NCBI GenBank assembly: GCA_001566295.1
Contig: KQ964245.1
Location: 2,671,524 to 2,735,523, forward strand
DNA: 64,000 nt
DNA from: Microdochium bolleyi
Lineage: Eukaryota > Ascomycota > Sordariomycetes > Xylariales > Microdochiaceae
Reading direction: 5' to 3'
Shown: piece by piece, positions 43,602-55,119 of the stretch
How positions within the stretch are numbered: position 1 is the first letter of the stretch
How the letters are laid out: each line of letters starts with the position of its first letter
The notes under the pieces: model-generated
What the model saw: the letters and a program-made list of their open reading frames with translations, nothing else
Databases searched by the model: none
Told to the model about the DNA's origin: nothing
Program-made: the position numbers and the translations under genes

Positions 43602-46600
43602 ATGTCCGCATCCTGCAGGAAGGCCAGAAAAAGGCTTTGCAGGCACCTGCGATATTCCCAGCGGGATGATGTCCCTTTGACAGGCCCCATGGTTCTTGCC
43701 ATCAAACATCTTCTCAGGCGTCACCGCCAGTGCAAACAAGTTTCCGTGGCCGATGGCTGCGAGCGCCAATCCTCGTCGTCGGATCATCACAAACTTCATT
43801 CCTTTCTGCTCTCTCAGCTTGAAGCACAAAAGCTCACTAAATCTGCCCTAAGATCCGCACAACTGTACACCATTCTCAGTGCTGTCACTGCCTGTCTCGC
43901 CAAAGACCCCGCCAGAGGTCCGGCCTTCCCAACTCTGCTCTCCTGGTTCGACCAGGAGACTCGACGACCCTACTTCCTCTTCGCCTACCTGCACATCTCA
44001 ATGGCGGCACGCAAATACACCAGTGCTGAGCTCTTAGAGCTCCGCGAGCACGCGACACATTGCTCAGCCAACGACGCTCTGGCCAAGATTGCACGACACC
44101 TCGACATTGGTAAGATTATTGTTGACAATTTTCCCATTATACACTTCAGTCGAAAACGCTGTCATCCGTCGCTGACATCTCGTGATGTGCAACAGCGGAT
44201 CTTCTCGTCAAGGGCCACGGTGAAACCAATGCTCGCCCTGCTTCCGTCCACCATGGTCGTCGCTCACGAAGCACCAAAGAGGAAACCTCCATGTCCACAG
44301 AAGACAGTGACGAGCAGATACTCTTCAGGGGCAAACGTAAGACACAGCCCGTGGAAGACCCATCTCGGTGGAATTACCGAGGTCGTGCCGGATCCGAAGT
44401 CATCGCCACTGGACCTCTTTCAGCTCCTACAGGTCTTGCTGCCCAACAGTCCGAGGGTTTTAAGCGGTTCTACAAAGCAGTCGTTTCGCCCTCCCACGTC
44501 CGTGTGACAGCTGGAGGTCGGATCGTGCCAAATACCCGTCCTTCGAGCTCACCAACTACCAAGTGGGACAGAGAATCAACACCGACTCAAGTTGCAGAGC
44601 CGGCAAGGCCAACCCACCCAGACCAAGGCTACGCCATCAATGGCCCCTTGGGCCCCATGGCCTTGCCGCCAAGCATGTACGGGCAGTTCATGCACTTCCC
44701 ACAGATGGTCACGCACATGCCCACGCCTGTTCCTCTTTTCCATCTTCCAAATGGCTACCCTATGGCGTATGGAAATCCACCTATGCCATACCTTCCGGAT
44801 CCAGTAGCCTCACATCCTGCCCAATTCCATGGCTCACGCCCTCACGAGAACGCTAAAGAAGAAAACAGTCAAGATGGACGAAGCACTGACGAGACGAGCA
44901 CTAAGAAGAGCCGCCCACCGCCCATCCTGGTCATGCCGCCTGACGTTCGCGATCCTTGCAGGCCGCTCATGCTCCACGGTCAACTCGTCTATCCCCGGCT
45001 TCCCGCTCCTGGCTTCATGCATAGCCCTTACTACTCGGCTCCAGCCATGGGTAGCTTCCCCTTCCCTCCTCCTGCTCTGCCCCCCATGGGTCAGCCCGCG
45101 TCGGCACCTCCAGTTCCAACCCCAGCTGGTCCTTACATGGTCCCGTCCGAAACCAGTTCCATCAACTCTGCCGACCGCACCAATCAGCCAGTGATGCCGG
45201 CCAAGCAGGTCTCAACACCGCCACTCAGCTCCATCAAGCCCAGCTCCGTGACGAAGCGACAGTTAGACTCCTTGCGCTCATCTCTCAAGTACTACGAAGA
45301 TCAGCTTGCCTACAACAAGCATCAGATCGACGAGAAGGGCACCCAAGAGCAAGCTCGCAAAATTCGGCAGAGCATTGCACAGTTCGAGCATAATCTCAGA
45401 CTTCAGCAGGAGTTCGAAGCAATCAACTATCCGAAGCAGATGTCGGAATCTGATGCAACGGCATCAAGTTCTTGCGATGATCCTCGAGGAACACAAAGAC
45501 AGAGCGGCACGTGTCTTGCTCACTTCTCGGGAAGTGACTCTCACACTGGCGTGTCTGGCTCCTTCGATGCCAGCCATAAAGATACACTGCGGCACCCAAG
45601 ATCTGTCGATCATCTACGCAACAGACTTGACAGAACAAGATCCGGACACCTCCATGGGATCAATGCCTCCAGGCAAAACGATGATCGGGGATCCTCAGAG
45701 TTCTCTGATGTCATGGACTCTAAGTCTCTTGAGCAAGCCAGGTTTGCCAGTGCTTCACACGCCACACTTCCAAGAGCTGCGGCAATGGCTCGGCCATTTT
45801 TGCCAGACGTCGTCTTGCCACAGCATCACCGCCAAGGATCGGATCGTCAAGACTCATCTGTCCTTCCTTTGCCATACTTGGTAGGCAGCCTGAGCCAGAC
45901 ATCGAGAAACTCTGGTGGGAGACCAGGCTACTCGGAGTACAGCTATCCGCGAGAGCTAACTGCGGAAGAGAAGCGTGCGCGAGAGATCTACTGGGGCCAA
46001 GAGTCGAACAAGGGCACCGGTCTGCCAAAGTTCGACGGAAAGGATTTCTATCCGCCCTCGCCCGTCAAGCTGGAGTTCTTCGATCGAGGCCATGCCAGAC
46101 AGCAAGATTCTGCTTTCGCGCAGAAGTCCCAAAGCGAAACTCACGACCCTGCACTCAGCACAGCGACCGCACCTCGCTCGAAGGCTGGTCGAAAGCTGAG
46201 CCACGCAATCCCAATTGTGGCCCCTTCAGATGGCTCTGTCATCAACCACATTGATGCTGCAGCCCAGCGAGGCCGTTCCTCCGTCACAGGTGAGCATCGG
46301 GAAGCCAGGTCGTTACCCTCACAAGAAGATCCAGCCGTGAACAGAGCAAAGTCAGTCATGATGTCCTCGCGTTCTTTTTTCGATGATCTGACATTTTCAT
46401 CACAGCACACGACCTGTCAATGACTTGTGGCACAGTATGATGCGGAATGGTTCGACTGGGGGAACCACCACGCCAACTACAATCACGTCGGCCACTGCGA
46501 CAGGCTACCTGCCACAATACTTTGGTCATGCTGCTGCATCCTTGATGCCGTCTATGCCAAATGTCCAATCTCTCAGTCGCAACTCGGCTACTGATAAGTA

Positions 46601-46745
46601 TGTTGGCGTCGAAACTGTATCGTCGCCGCTGGAACGTTTTGGTGAGAACCGGCCACCTCCTGCCAACGCCGGTGTTGCCGAGTCTGATGCCGTGAAGGGC
46701 CTTCATGAGCGCCTCCAGCGTGATGACGAGCGTCGACCTGTGTGA
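43602..46745 (+). CDS. Large proline-rich protein of unknown function (1000 residues)
   Basis: Three exons, 43602..44109, 44196..46350 and 46406..46745, with introns GTAAGA...CAACAG (phase 1) and GTCAGT...CACAG (phase 2), give exactly 1000 residues. The ATG at 43602 is the first in its frame; the frame is open upstream only from a GTG. The N-terminal 170 residues are basic then helical (LHSFLLSQLEAQKLTKSALRSAQLYTILSAVTACLAKDP...ELLELREHATHCSANDALAKIARHLDIADLLVKG). The middle is Pro/Met/Tyr-rich (GPMALPPSMYGQFMHFPQMVTHMPTP). Next is a conserved-looking helical stretch, KRQLDSLRSSLKYYEDQLAYNKHQIDEKGTQEQARKIRQSIAQFEHNLRLQQEFE, then a Ser/Arg-rich tail. I recall only the KYYEDQL...QFEH segment as recurring in fungal proteins. 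No enzyme motif is seen. Confidence 0.78.
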
Positions 46746-48005
46746 TGAAGTCCAGAGTGGATTGGCTTTCAGCTCGCGCAAGTTTTGGGAAATATCTTCG
46801 TTGCACGACTGAGTTGAGCATTTTTAGAATCAGGGCTAAATGTCTGCCGAGGGCGCGGACGCCTCATATGTGGTCCAAGGGAGTATTTCCACTATCACGG
46901 GTTGTTTCTGACAACGTCGCGTTATCATTCTTATTGATGGTGCTTCACGCTGAGGACCAATCTGCGCGGGCACAACAACAATTTCAGTATCGCATGTGCG
47001 AACCCTAGCAGAGCAAAAGTGTTCATAGCCTCTCATTGTAGTTCTAAGCATATCTAGATGTGATACAGACCTTACCAATGTGTTTTTGTCGGGAAGTGAG
47101 CGTGTCTGGCCGACAGTTGCGAATGCAAGAGGGTGACCACATAGCCCGGTAACCTGTCACGTCCAAAAATGTGCCTCACCATCAAACTCCCAGTCCCAGA
47201 CAAGCGCCATGAGACGCCTTGGGTTGAAAGTCTGCAGGCGAGAGCGAAGGAGCGGTGATTCATAAATGCACCCTCGCCGCTTTGCTCTGCGCCATTCGTT
47301 TACCTCGAAAACCATGGGACTAGGTGGTTGACGCGGAGATATTGTGGCGGGATTGTGCAAGAATGACACGGAGGGAGAGAATCATGAGGACATACATGAT
47401 CACGTCACGAGCACAGCAACACACTACAGGATCGATTGCCTGCTGCCCACGAGGACATGCAAGGCCAGAGACTTCGGGAAGGACCTCCCATGGAACGAAA
47501 TTCACTGCCCTCGAGACGAGGAGCAAATGAAAGACGGCCATTGTGTGCATGAAACTTTTTTCTCTTTTTTGTTTTGTGTCGGTCGAGGCGACACCCCCCA
47601 CAGCCGGATATTTCCCCAAAAAGTCCCATGCGCAACGATGTGAAGTCCCAGAGACCGGAACGTCCTGAGCCCTCCCGTGGGAAGGCTCTCCGGTTGCTTT
47701 TGTTGTTCGTATCCCTCGTGAAAGAAGACGCCAGGAAGAATGCACCGAAACTCCTCTTTATCCTTTGTTTTGAGTGGAATGAGAGGATGTGATACCCTCT
47801 CGTCCTTTGTACCCGACGATGTGTTGTTGTTCGTTGGTATCCATGGTCGGCTTTCTCGAAAACCTGTCGTCTTGGTGTATGTATGGCTTGTCGACGAGAG
47901 AGCTGGGCCGGCCAACCGACCATGGAGGACATCAAAGGAGCGTCGACGATTTTCGTTCCAAACCCTCAAAAGACAGCAGCTTACACCTTATCTTGAGGGG
48001 CAAGT
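46746..48005. other. Convergent intergenic region
   Basis: About 1.26 kb between the orphan gene and RPL26. Several 140-180 codon frames lie on the minus strand at 47320..47969, overlapping in different phases, none with recognisable features. Confidence 0.45.
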
Positions 48006-48601
48006 TTACTTCTTCTGCTGGTTGGCGCGGAGCTCGCGGCCAGCCTTGATGCGCTCAAGGATGTTCTCGCGGTCCTTGTCAAGCTTGAGCTTGGTGACGA
48101 CGACCTTGCTGGGGTGGATGCCCAGGGGCACGGACTGGCCGGAGGCCTTGTCACGGGTGACGCGCTCGACGTGGATGACGTACTTGAGGCGGTACACGGA
48201 GGTGACCTTGCCCTCGCGGCCCTTGTTGGAGCCACGGACGATGGTAACCTCGTCGTCCTTGCGGATAGGGATGCTGCGGACCTGTTGTGGGAGAGACCTG
48301 CGTTAGGCGGGTTTTCCGGAAACGGTGGGACGAGTGTCGAGCGTCGTGCAGACTAGACTTACGTTGTACTTCTCACGGAGCTCCTTGGACAGAGGGGCGC
48401 TCATGATGTTGCGGCGGACGCTGGAAGGCGCAGAGAAGTGAGCCTTCCGCGACTTGCGCCGGGAGGAGGCAATGCCTAAAGTTTGCGAAACATCGTCGGT
48501 CAGCGATCGTGTCGAGACGGATTTGCATCGCAGTCCACAGGGTGATGCGATGTTAGTTCCAAGGGTGTCGAGTGCTTACCGGAAGCCGAGTGCTTGCTCA
48601 T
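48006..48601 (-). CDS. RPL26: 60S ribosomal protein L26 (uL24)
   Basis: Three exons, 48580..48601, 48363..48475 and 48006..48281, give 136 residues. The first coding exon is 22 nt (MSKHSAS). Joined, [93 protein letters not shown] is plainly uL24 with its KOW motif. The protein binds 25S rRNA near the exit tunnel of the 60S subunit. Codon use is strongly C-ending, as expected for high expression. The promoter is shared with RPS25. Introns are GTAAGC...TTTAG and GTAAGT...CAACAG. Confidence 0.96.
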
Positions 48602-48999
48602 TTTGACTGTGGTTAGTATTTGTCGGTGATTGACAATGTCGAGGAGGATTGGCGTGGTCGTGAGAGGGATGGAACAGGACTTCACGATCTTCTGAGAAAA
48701 TTGACAGAGTCGACGCAGCCCAGCGAGCTGCGGGCCGCCAGCACGGGGCACTGCACGCTTGCAGGCGTGTGGGCGAAAATCGGCAGGGGGCGCTTGGACC
48801 ACTCTCCGCTTCCTGCCCAAGATTTCGGCTGCACAAAAAAATAAAATTCAGGTGGGCTTGGCGGGCCCCCCTCTGAGCCTGTGGAAGTGGTGGTCGACCG
48901 CAGAGAGCCTGGCCGACCTTTACAACCTTTCAACTTTCGACAGTCACACCCAACGAATCATCCCATTGACTATCTCGTCGACACACGAACATAGTCAAC
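48602..48999. promoter_or_regulatory. Bidirectional RPL26/RPS25 promoter
   Basis: 398 bp between the two divergent ATGs. It holds an A-rich stretch (AAAAAAATAAAA) near 48834, a C-run and GC-rich block around 48690-48880, and a CT/A leader (ACCTTTACAACCTTTC) before RPS25. Such head-to-head ribosomal protein genes may share activator sites; none is identified here. Confidence 0.6.
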
Positions 49000-49651
49000 A
49001 TGGCTCCCTCCGCGACAGGTGGTAAGAAGCAGAAGAAGAAGTACGTCCCAACACATCATGGCACACCTTGTGTGTCTTTCCGTCAGTCTGCACGCATGCT
49101 AACGCGCCAACTTCCAGGTGGTCCAAGGGCAAGGGTAAGTCTTGAAAACTTCCAGCAGTACAGCGACAACAAATCCGATTCGACGAAGTTCGCTTGGCAG
49201 AAGGGGAAACATTGGGCGACGACCTAGCAGACGGAACTCTCGCAAGCATCACGACAACTTTGGTCGAATCGGGATTGGGCTCTCGCCACTACGTCACGAA
49301 CCTAGCAAGACTAACACCGGGCATCGACGAACAGTCAAGGACAAGGCCCAGCATGCTGTCATGCTCGACAAGACCACCTCTGAGAAGCTCTACAAGGATG
49401 TCCAGTCGTACCGCCTCGTCACCGTCGCCACCCTCGTCGACCGCATGAAGATCAACGGCTCGCTCGCCCGCAGGTGCCTCAAGGACCTCGAGGAGAAGGG
49501 CCAGATCAAGCCCGTCGTTACACACAGCAAGATGAAGATCTACAGTACGTCGACGGCCACTCCCCTCTTGCCGGCACAGCTTGCCGCCAGGTTGCACCTC
49601 AACACGTACTAACCTCCTCTCTTAGCTCGTGCTGTCACCGCCGCCGAGTAA
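49000..49651 (+). CDS. RPS25: 40S ribosomal protein S25 (eS25)
   Basis: Four exons, 49000..49040, 49118..49134, 49335..49544 and 49626..49651, give 97 residues. The second exon is only 17 nt (WSKGK). Joined protein is MAPSATGGKKQKKKWSKGKVKDKAQHAVMLDKTTSEKLYKDVQSYRLVTVATLVDRMKINGSLARRCLKDLEEKGQIKPVVTHSKMKIYTRAVTAAE, a complete eS25. The protein lies on the 40S head and is needed for some IRES-driven initiation. Three introns carry GTACGT, GTAAGT and GTACGT donors. The last exon (26 nt) encodes only RAVTAAE. Confidence 0.96.
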
Positions 49652-50392
49652 ATGTGTCCCCTAACGATGTCATAACGAAAGCAAAAAAACGAGAAAACAA
49701 CATGTCGATCGTGCAAGAAACGGTCGGCTGGCTATGATAGAGGGTCCGTGAAAGGACCACTCTGGGTGTCGGGGGCATTTGATCTACGGCGTACCATTTG
49801 GGACTGGTTCACGGTTTCATGACTCACAAACATCAAAAGGGGTCAAATCACGCGGCTCAGATAGGGTTAGAAGAATAAAAGGCCCTGGTCGTTTCGCGAA
49901 CGAAACAACAACTCACCATCTGCCTAGTCGATTTGTGAATGATGGGCGACTGAACCTATTCGAGATGCGTCGCGGTGTTGTTTCGGACTCGGCTTGGCCA
50001 AGGCAAGTTGAACGCTTCACGTGCGAATGCATTCGATATTGGTAAAGCTGTAAGTGTGCATGTGCATGCCTAGAGGTCGAATTCACTACCGTGTCCTGTG
50101 ATGTGGGAATTCCTGAAAAATATCCATCGAACAAACGATTGATATAGCGACTGGCGCCCTGTCTGATACCAGGCTAGCACAACACACGCAGGTTGCATCA
50201 TACTCTCGCATACTTTTCACAATCTTTTGTCCATGTTGTTGGAAGATTTTTAAGGGTAAACTAGCCTTACATCGCTCTGCCATCTCTAATGGCATTGTCC
50301 AGACATTCAGGCATCCTGTAAACCAAATAATAGCTAGTGGTCAGCTCGAAATCCGGACAGTCAGCGTAGCTGCTGTTACATCTTGTGTGGTT

Positions 50393-50409
50393 GGGGGGGG
50401 GGGGGGGGG
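50393..50409 (+). repeat. Poly-G tract (17 G)
   Basis: Uninterrupted run of 17 G on the plus strand in the region between RPS25 and the ADP/ATP carrier. Confidence 0.9.
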
Positions 50410-52027
50410 ATCACTGGAAGTTGGACATTGACTGCTCTTATGCCGAGCATCGTATTCACAGCGCCTCTCACACGAGTACCTCTTGACAGCTGATATAGAG
50501 GTTCTCTATGGTTCCTGGAAACTCCCGCCGCCGGCACGAGTACATGCCGAGTATTCGTGGCGTTGGGGAGGATCGATCTGTTTCTTGCGGGGGCCACCTA
50601 ACATCCAGGTTGTGGCAAGGCTAGTGCTGGGGGGAAAGGAAATGAGAGCCGGAACTCGTTGGTATGATACCCTCAAGTCTATCGCGTCATCAGACAACGC
50701 GCTTAACGATGGAGAACAGCACACTGGACAGCCAGGAACAAGTCGGCTCCCATGCCGTGGCTGAATCGCAACGACTGAGTCGGGCCTGCAAAGCCAACAT
50801 CGAAGACGGCGGGGCCGTGATGCCCCGCCCCACCCCTACAGCCGCGGCCGACGGAGATGGATGTGGGCAGGAGACAGGAGGGTTGGGCCGGGCAATCAGC
50901 GACTGGCCGCACGGGCGGAGGCTGTCAGCGCCAGCGAAAACAGCGCCTCTCGCCCGCACTCGCTGGCCCGGGGGGTGATAGACTACTGGACGGAGTCGTC
51001 GCTGGCAGGGTTCGGTAGACCAGAAAACTTGCTTGGTAGCTCTCGTCCAGGGGTGGCCGAGGCAGGAAAAGACTCTGCAAGCGCGCGTTGTCCGAAGTTT
51101 GGCACGCAGGGAACTGTGCAGATGTGCGATCTGGGATCCTAGCGTCGATACGAATGCAGCCGCTGTTTCTTCGCTGTAACTCGGGGCGAGGCTGCGCCAA
51201 ACCCCCCAGGATCGAACTGCTGTGCTGCTGGCCACACCCTGAGCAGGTGGACGAGTAGGGGCAGGATTCTCACGGTCTGTCCGCTGTGGGGTGAAGAGGC
51301 GAGAACTGTGGGTTTTGCATATGTCCCCGGCACGCAGCAATCGGCCCCAACTTCCTGATGGCGACATGTGGTGGGACCTGCGAGCACACACAGCAACGCA
51401 AGCCGTATCTATGCTTATCACGAGAGAGGCATAATATGTCTCAATGCCTACGGTCGGGTGCGCGAGGGTCCTGCTGCCATGGCAGCGAGCATGGTCCCAT
51501 GACATAGGCATCGAGGCTGAAAGAGCAAGGACGCCATGTCGTGGTCGTCGACATGGCTGAACGCACTTGTGCTGGTCGGCGTAGCACGAACTGATGGCAA
51601 TCAGTGAAGGGATCGACACCGTGATAACGGGGCATAGGCCTTGAACACATTCCCCTTGCCGACCCGAAAACGTCCGCAGAGTTAGTGCAAGGGGCCTGGC
51701 TCGTTGTTGCCGCTCGTCCAGGAAAATGCTGCGGCGGGAATATGCAGCGCGGCCGCCAAGTCCGCCCGTGGACCAGAATTGGCCCGTGGAGGAAAGATGC
51801 GCCGTTTTCACGGAGCACAGAGGCCAAGGGGGTCTGGACGTCGACCCGCTTTTCACGTGAAGGGCAGCGGCGGTGTCTGGGCAACACACTGTTGCTTGCC
51901 AGGCAGGGTGCACCTACCAATTTTTCAGGCTAGCGGCGGGACCCGGAAGAATTGCTGGGCGCTGGTTGGACTTGGGCGGACGGGCAGAGAGCTGGCCTTG
52001 CTGGTCGACTCTGCTGCTCCCAAGGCA

Positions 52028-52113
52028 ATTTTTTTTATAACCCGCAGGCCTCACGCAGCCGTCTTCCCCTTCTTCCCTTTCCCTTCCTCATCTCCACTCA
52101 CCCCTTCCTTTCC
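52028..52113 (+). promoter_or_regulatory. ADP/ATP carrier core promoter: T-run/TATAA and CT-rich block
   Basis: A T-run ending in TATAA (about 52028-52040) is followed by a CT-rich stretch to about 52113. This arrangement is typical of highly expressed fungal genes, with transcription starting in or just after the CT block. The ATG is at 52149. Confidence 0.6.
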
Positions 52114-52148
52114 AAAGATCAAGTGCATCAGAGGAACAATCAGTCAAA

Positions 52149-53569
52149 ATGGCTACAGAACAGAAGAAGGTTTTGGGCATGCCGGTAAGTCTGCTCCCCT
52201 CAAAGTCGCGCACGCTGGCAGCCTGCCAGCGCTCATCGACAAAATTCCCTCGCACCGACTTGTCGACCTGCGTCCCGCCGACAGAGCCCGAAATCATCAA
52301 TCGACCATTGATAATCCTCAATCGGTGTATCCGCTATCCCGCCCTCGTAGCAGGCACCTGCTCGTGGATTGGTTTCAAGCGGTCGAGATGATGATCTGGC
52401 GTTGTTGGCGCGGGGCGGTTGACCGAGTTTTCATCCTCCACTCACTACAGCATACTCCATGGTCCAATTGCTAACGCATGCGCTCTTCTTACAGCCCTTC
52501 ATGGCCGACTTCCTGAGTATGTCCTGCCTATATTCTGCCCGACAAAGGCCTCTCGGTCGCTAGAACTGTCGCCTTGACGACCAGCAATCCTCCGCACACC
52601 CAAGAGCTGATAGCTAACAATAATAACAGTGGGTGGTGTCTCCGCCGCCGTCTCGAAGACCGCCGCTGCCCCCATCGAGCGTATCAAGCTCCTTATCCAG
52701 AACCAGGTACGACCATTTTGTCCCACGACACGTCTCGTCGCAATTGACCTGGACACTGACAACCTCTGCAGGATGAGATGCTCAAGTCCGGTCGTCTTGA
52801 CCGCAAGTACGACGGCATCGTCGACTGCTTCAAGCGTACCGCTGGTGACGAGGGTGTCATGTCCCTGTGGCGTGGTAACACTGCCAACGTCATCCGTTAC
52901 TTCCCTACCCAGGCCCTGAACTTTGCTTTCCGTGACAAGTTCAAGGCTCTGTTCGGTTTCAAGAAGGACCGTGATGGATACGCGTGGTGGATGGCCGGTA
53001 ACCTGGCCTCCGGTGGTGCCGCTGGTGCCACCTCCCTCCTCTTCGTCTACTCCCTCGACTACGCTCGTACGCGTCTTGCCAACGACGCCAAGAACGCCAA
53101 GAAGGGTGGTGACCGTCAGTTCAACGGTCTCGTTGACGTCTACAAGAAGACCCTCGCCTCCGACGGCATTGCCGGTCTCTACCGTGGCTTCATGCCCTCC
53201 GTCGCCGGTATCGTTGTCTACCGTGGTCTGTACTTCGGCATGTACGACTCCATCAAGCCCGTCCTCCTCACTGGCGACCTCCAGAACAACTTCCTTGCGT
53301 CGTTCGCTCTCGGCTGGGCTGTCACCACTGGTGCCGGTATCGCCTCGTACCCCCTTGACACCATCCGTCGTCGCATGATGATGACCTCCGGTGAGGCCGT
53401 CAAGTACAACGGTACTCTCGATGCTGCCCGCCAGATCGTTGCCAAGGAGGGTGTCAAGTCCCTCTTCAAGGGTGCTGGTGCCAACATCCTCCGTGGTGTC
53501 GCCGGTGCTGGTGTCCTGTCGATCTACGATCAGCTCCAGGTCATCCTCTTCGGCAAGGCCTTCAAATAA
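52149..53569 (+). CDS. AAC: Mitochondrial ADP/ATP carrier
   Basis: Four exons, 52149..52184, 52495..52516, 52630..52706 and 52772..53569, give 310 residues. Two of the exons are 22 and 36 nt. The joined start is [45 protein letters not shown]. The signature RRRMMM is in the C-terminal repeat ([18 protein letters not shown]), which is diagnostic for ADP/ATP exchange. The three carrier signatures are APIERIK, YSLDYAR and YPLDTIR. Codon use is extremely biased to C-ending codons, so expression is high. The carrier exchanges cytosolic ADP for matrix ATP across the inner membrane. Introns are 310, 113 and 65 nt, the first with branch GCTAAC. Confidence 0.97.
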
Positions 53570-54473
53570 GCTAGTCATGAGCGGCTCGGGCTTAGCAGCT
53601 CAACCATACGGACACTCCATATACCCTCTTCTTGATAGACTCGGGAGGCGTAGCGTAGTGCACGGCTCGGTATGATATGGAAAGGGGTGGTAAAAGGCGT
53701 GCGAACGCAAAAGTCGCAGCCAAACTTTGTTGCAGGCACACTGTTGTGGCGTTCTGGAACAGCTCGTCATTTGCGGTATGGGCTGGTGGCCAGCCCGCCT
53801 TTTCCGCTGTACTTTAGATCTTAGGCAGTTCCCTTGATGTACTTTTTCTGCGACCGATTCCCAAACACACCTGACCCTCCTCGCTCTGTGATTCGCAATT
53901 TCCCAGTAATATGACACTTCGCAGTGTGCTTCGTCAGAAGTTGCCATTGCGCGAATTGAATGCATCCCAACAACGGTACTGAAATCGAGGAGCGACCACT
54001 TGAAGCATCTGCTGACAGCTGGCAGGAACCGTCTCTGCTCAAGTCACTGCAACCAGCCACTTTGTGGAGGTCCGCCGATTGATTCTTGTTTTGCAAGCCT
54101 GAGTTCTTCGAGCGTGGGTATTTTGCTCCTGAGAGTCTGAGTGATCCGTGATGGACGTTACCGTTTTGCCGCTGAAAGTGATTCGACTGTAAGTGGACAG
54201 CCTCCCACTTGACTACACGACAGGTACATCACCTGAATGTTGGGCAAGTAAACAGAGGCACATGGACTCCATCCCCGCAACAATGCAAACGTCCTCACGT
54301 ACGCCCTGCCCGCCACCGTGAAAACTTCAATCACGCGACCCTAATCCATTTTTGTTGGCACAAGCTCTGAACATCTCGTTACGCATCATCTTTGGACGCC
54401 ATTGAGTTTGCACACCGTGGCGCTCAGCTGCACTGTCAAGTTCAAAGAGTCGTCGGCACAATACCCGGGCATC
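53570..54473. other. Intergenic region upstream of CENP-X
   Basis: About 900 bp. It is the 3' UTR of the ADP/ATP carrier followed by a promoter-like region. No gene seen. Confidence 0.5.
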
Positions 54474-55119
54474 ATGCCTCCCAGAGCCTCTGCCAAACCG
54501 GGCAAGAGCGCGTCAAAAGCAGCTTCGAGCACGGCGAAGGGCAAGGCGCCCGCAGGATCGAAGGCGAGCCGGCAGCAGCAGCCTGACTCAGATGAAGCCT
54601 CGGGCTCGGACCAAATGGAGGAGGATGATTTCGATGAGGACGATGATCCCTTTGCCGAAGAGGAAGACGACGGGGCACGGCGCATATCTTCCAAGAAGGC
54701 CTCCTCGGCAGCGGGAGCCAGGCGAACCAGTGTGCATAATAAACGGCAGCGCATGGACGGTGATGGTGCCGAGGATGATGGGGACGAGGACGAGGACGAA
54801 GATGCGCCGCAGACTATCCCGCCGGAGCTCCTGACGCGCATCATGCACGAGTTCTTTGAGAAGGAGGGTACCCGAATATCCAAGGATGCTAATGCTGCTA
54901 CGGCAAAGTACATGGATATCTTTGTGCGGGAGACAATCGCGCGGGCCGCGGTCGAGAAGGAGGGCGGATTCATCGAGGTGAGTCAGTCCCATACACAATG
55001 CTCTTTGCCAACAAGGCCGTTGCTTGCCCGGTCATGGGAAGTACTTGATGACTGACCTTTGTGTGGTATAGGTGGAGGATTTGGAGAAGATTGCGCCGCA
55101 GGTACTTCTCGATCTGTGA
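54474..55119 (+). CDS. MHF2: CENP-X / MHF2 histone-fold protein
   Basis: Two exons, 54474..54977 and 55072..55119, with a 94-nt intron (GTGAGT...TATAG, phase 0), give 183 residues. The C-terminal histone fold reads IPPELLTRIMHEFFEKEGTRISKDANAATAKYMDIFVRETIARAAVEKEGGFIEVEDLEKIAPQVLLDL; the second exon supplies the last 15 residues, which complete it. CENP-X pairs with CENP-S in the CENP-T-W-S-X tetramer at kinetochores and with FANCM/Mph1 in DNA repair. The first 110 residues are an extension of Ser/Lys/Ala-rich then strongly acidic sequence (EEDDFDEDDDPFAEEEDDG, DEDEDEDAP), much longer than the roughly 80-residue human protein. MPPRAS is the first ATG of its frame. Confidence 0.93.

Larger units (their letters stand above)
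49652..52148. other. Long intergenic region upstream of the ADP/ATP carrier
   Basis: About 2.5 kb with no recognised gene. It includes a 17-G tract at 50393-50409 and a 407-codon minus-strand open frame at 50690..51913 whose translation is Ser/Arg/Cys/Pro-rich and without known motif. The last 150 bp is carrier promoter. Confidence 0.5.

Noticed and set aside
47320..47969. Three overlapping minus-strand frames of 140-180 codons
   Set aside because: They overlap in different phases over one convergent intergenic region; none shows domain or codon bias.
48941..48948. CAGTCACA, like the HomolD box of S. pombe ribosomal protein promoters
   Set aside because: Eight bases match, but it lies within about 55 nt of the RPS25 ATG, no HomolE partner is present, and RPS5 and RPL26 lack a copy.
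52499..53578. 359-codon minus-strand frame opposite the ADP/ATP carrier
   Set aside because: It is the shadow of strong C-ending codon bias in the carrier; Val/Gly/Thr-rich with no domain.
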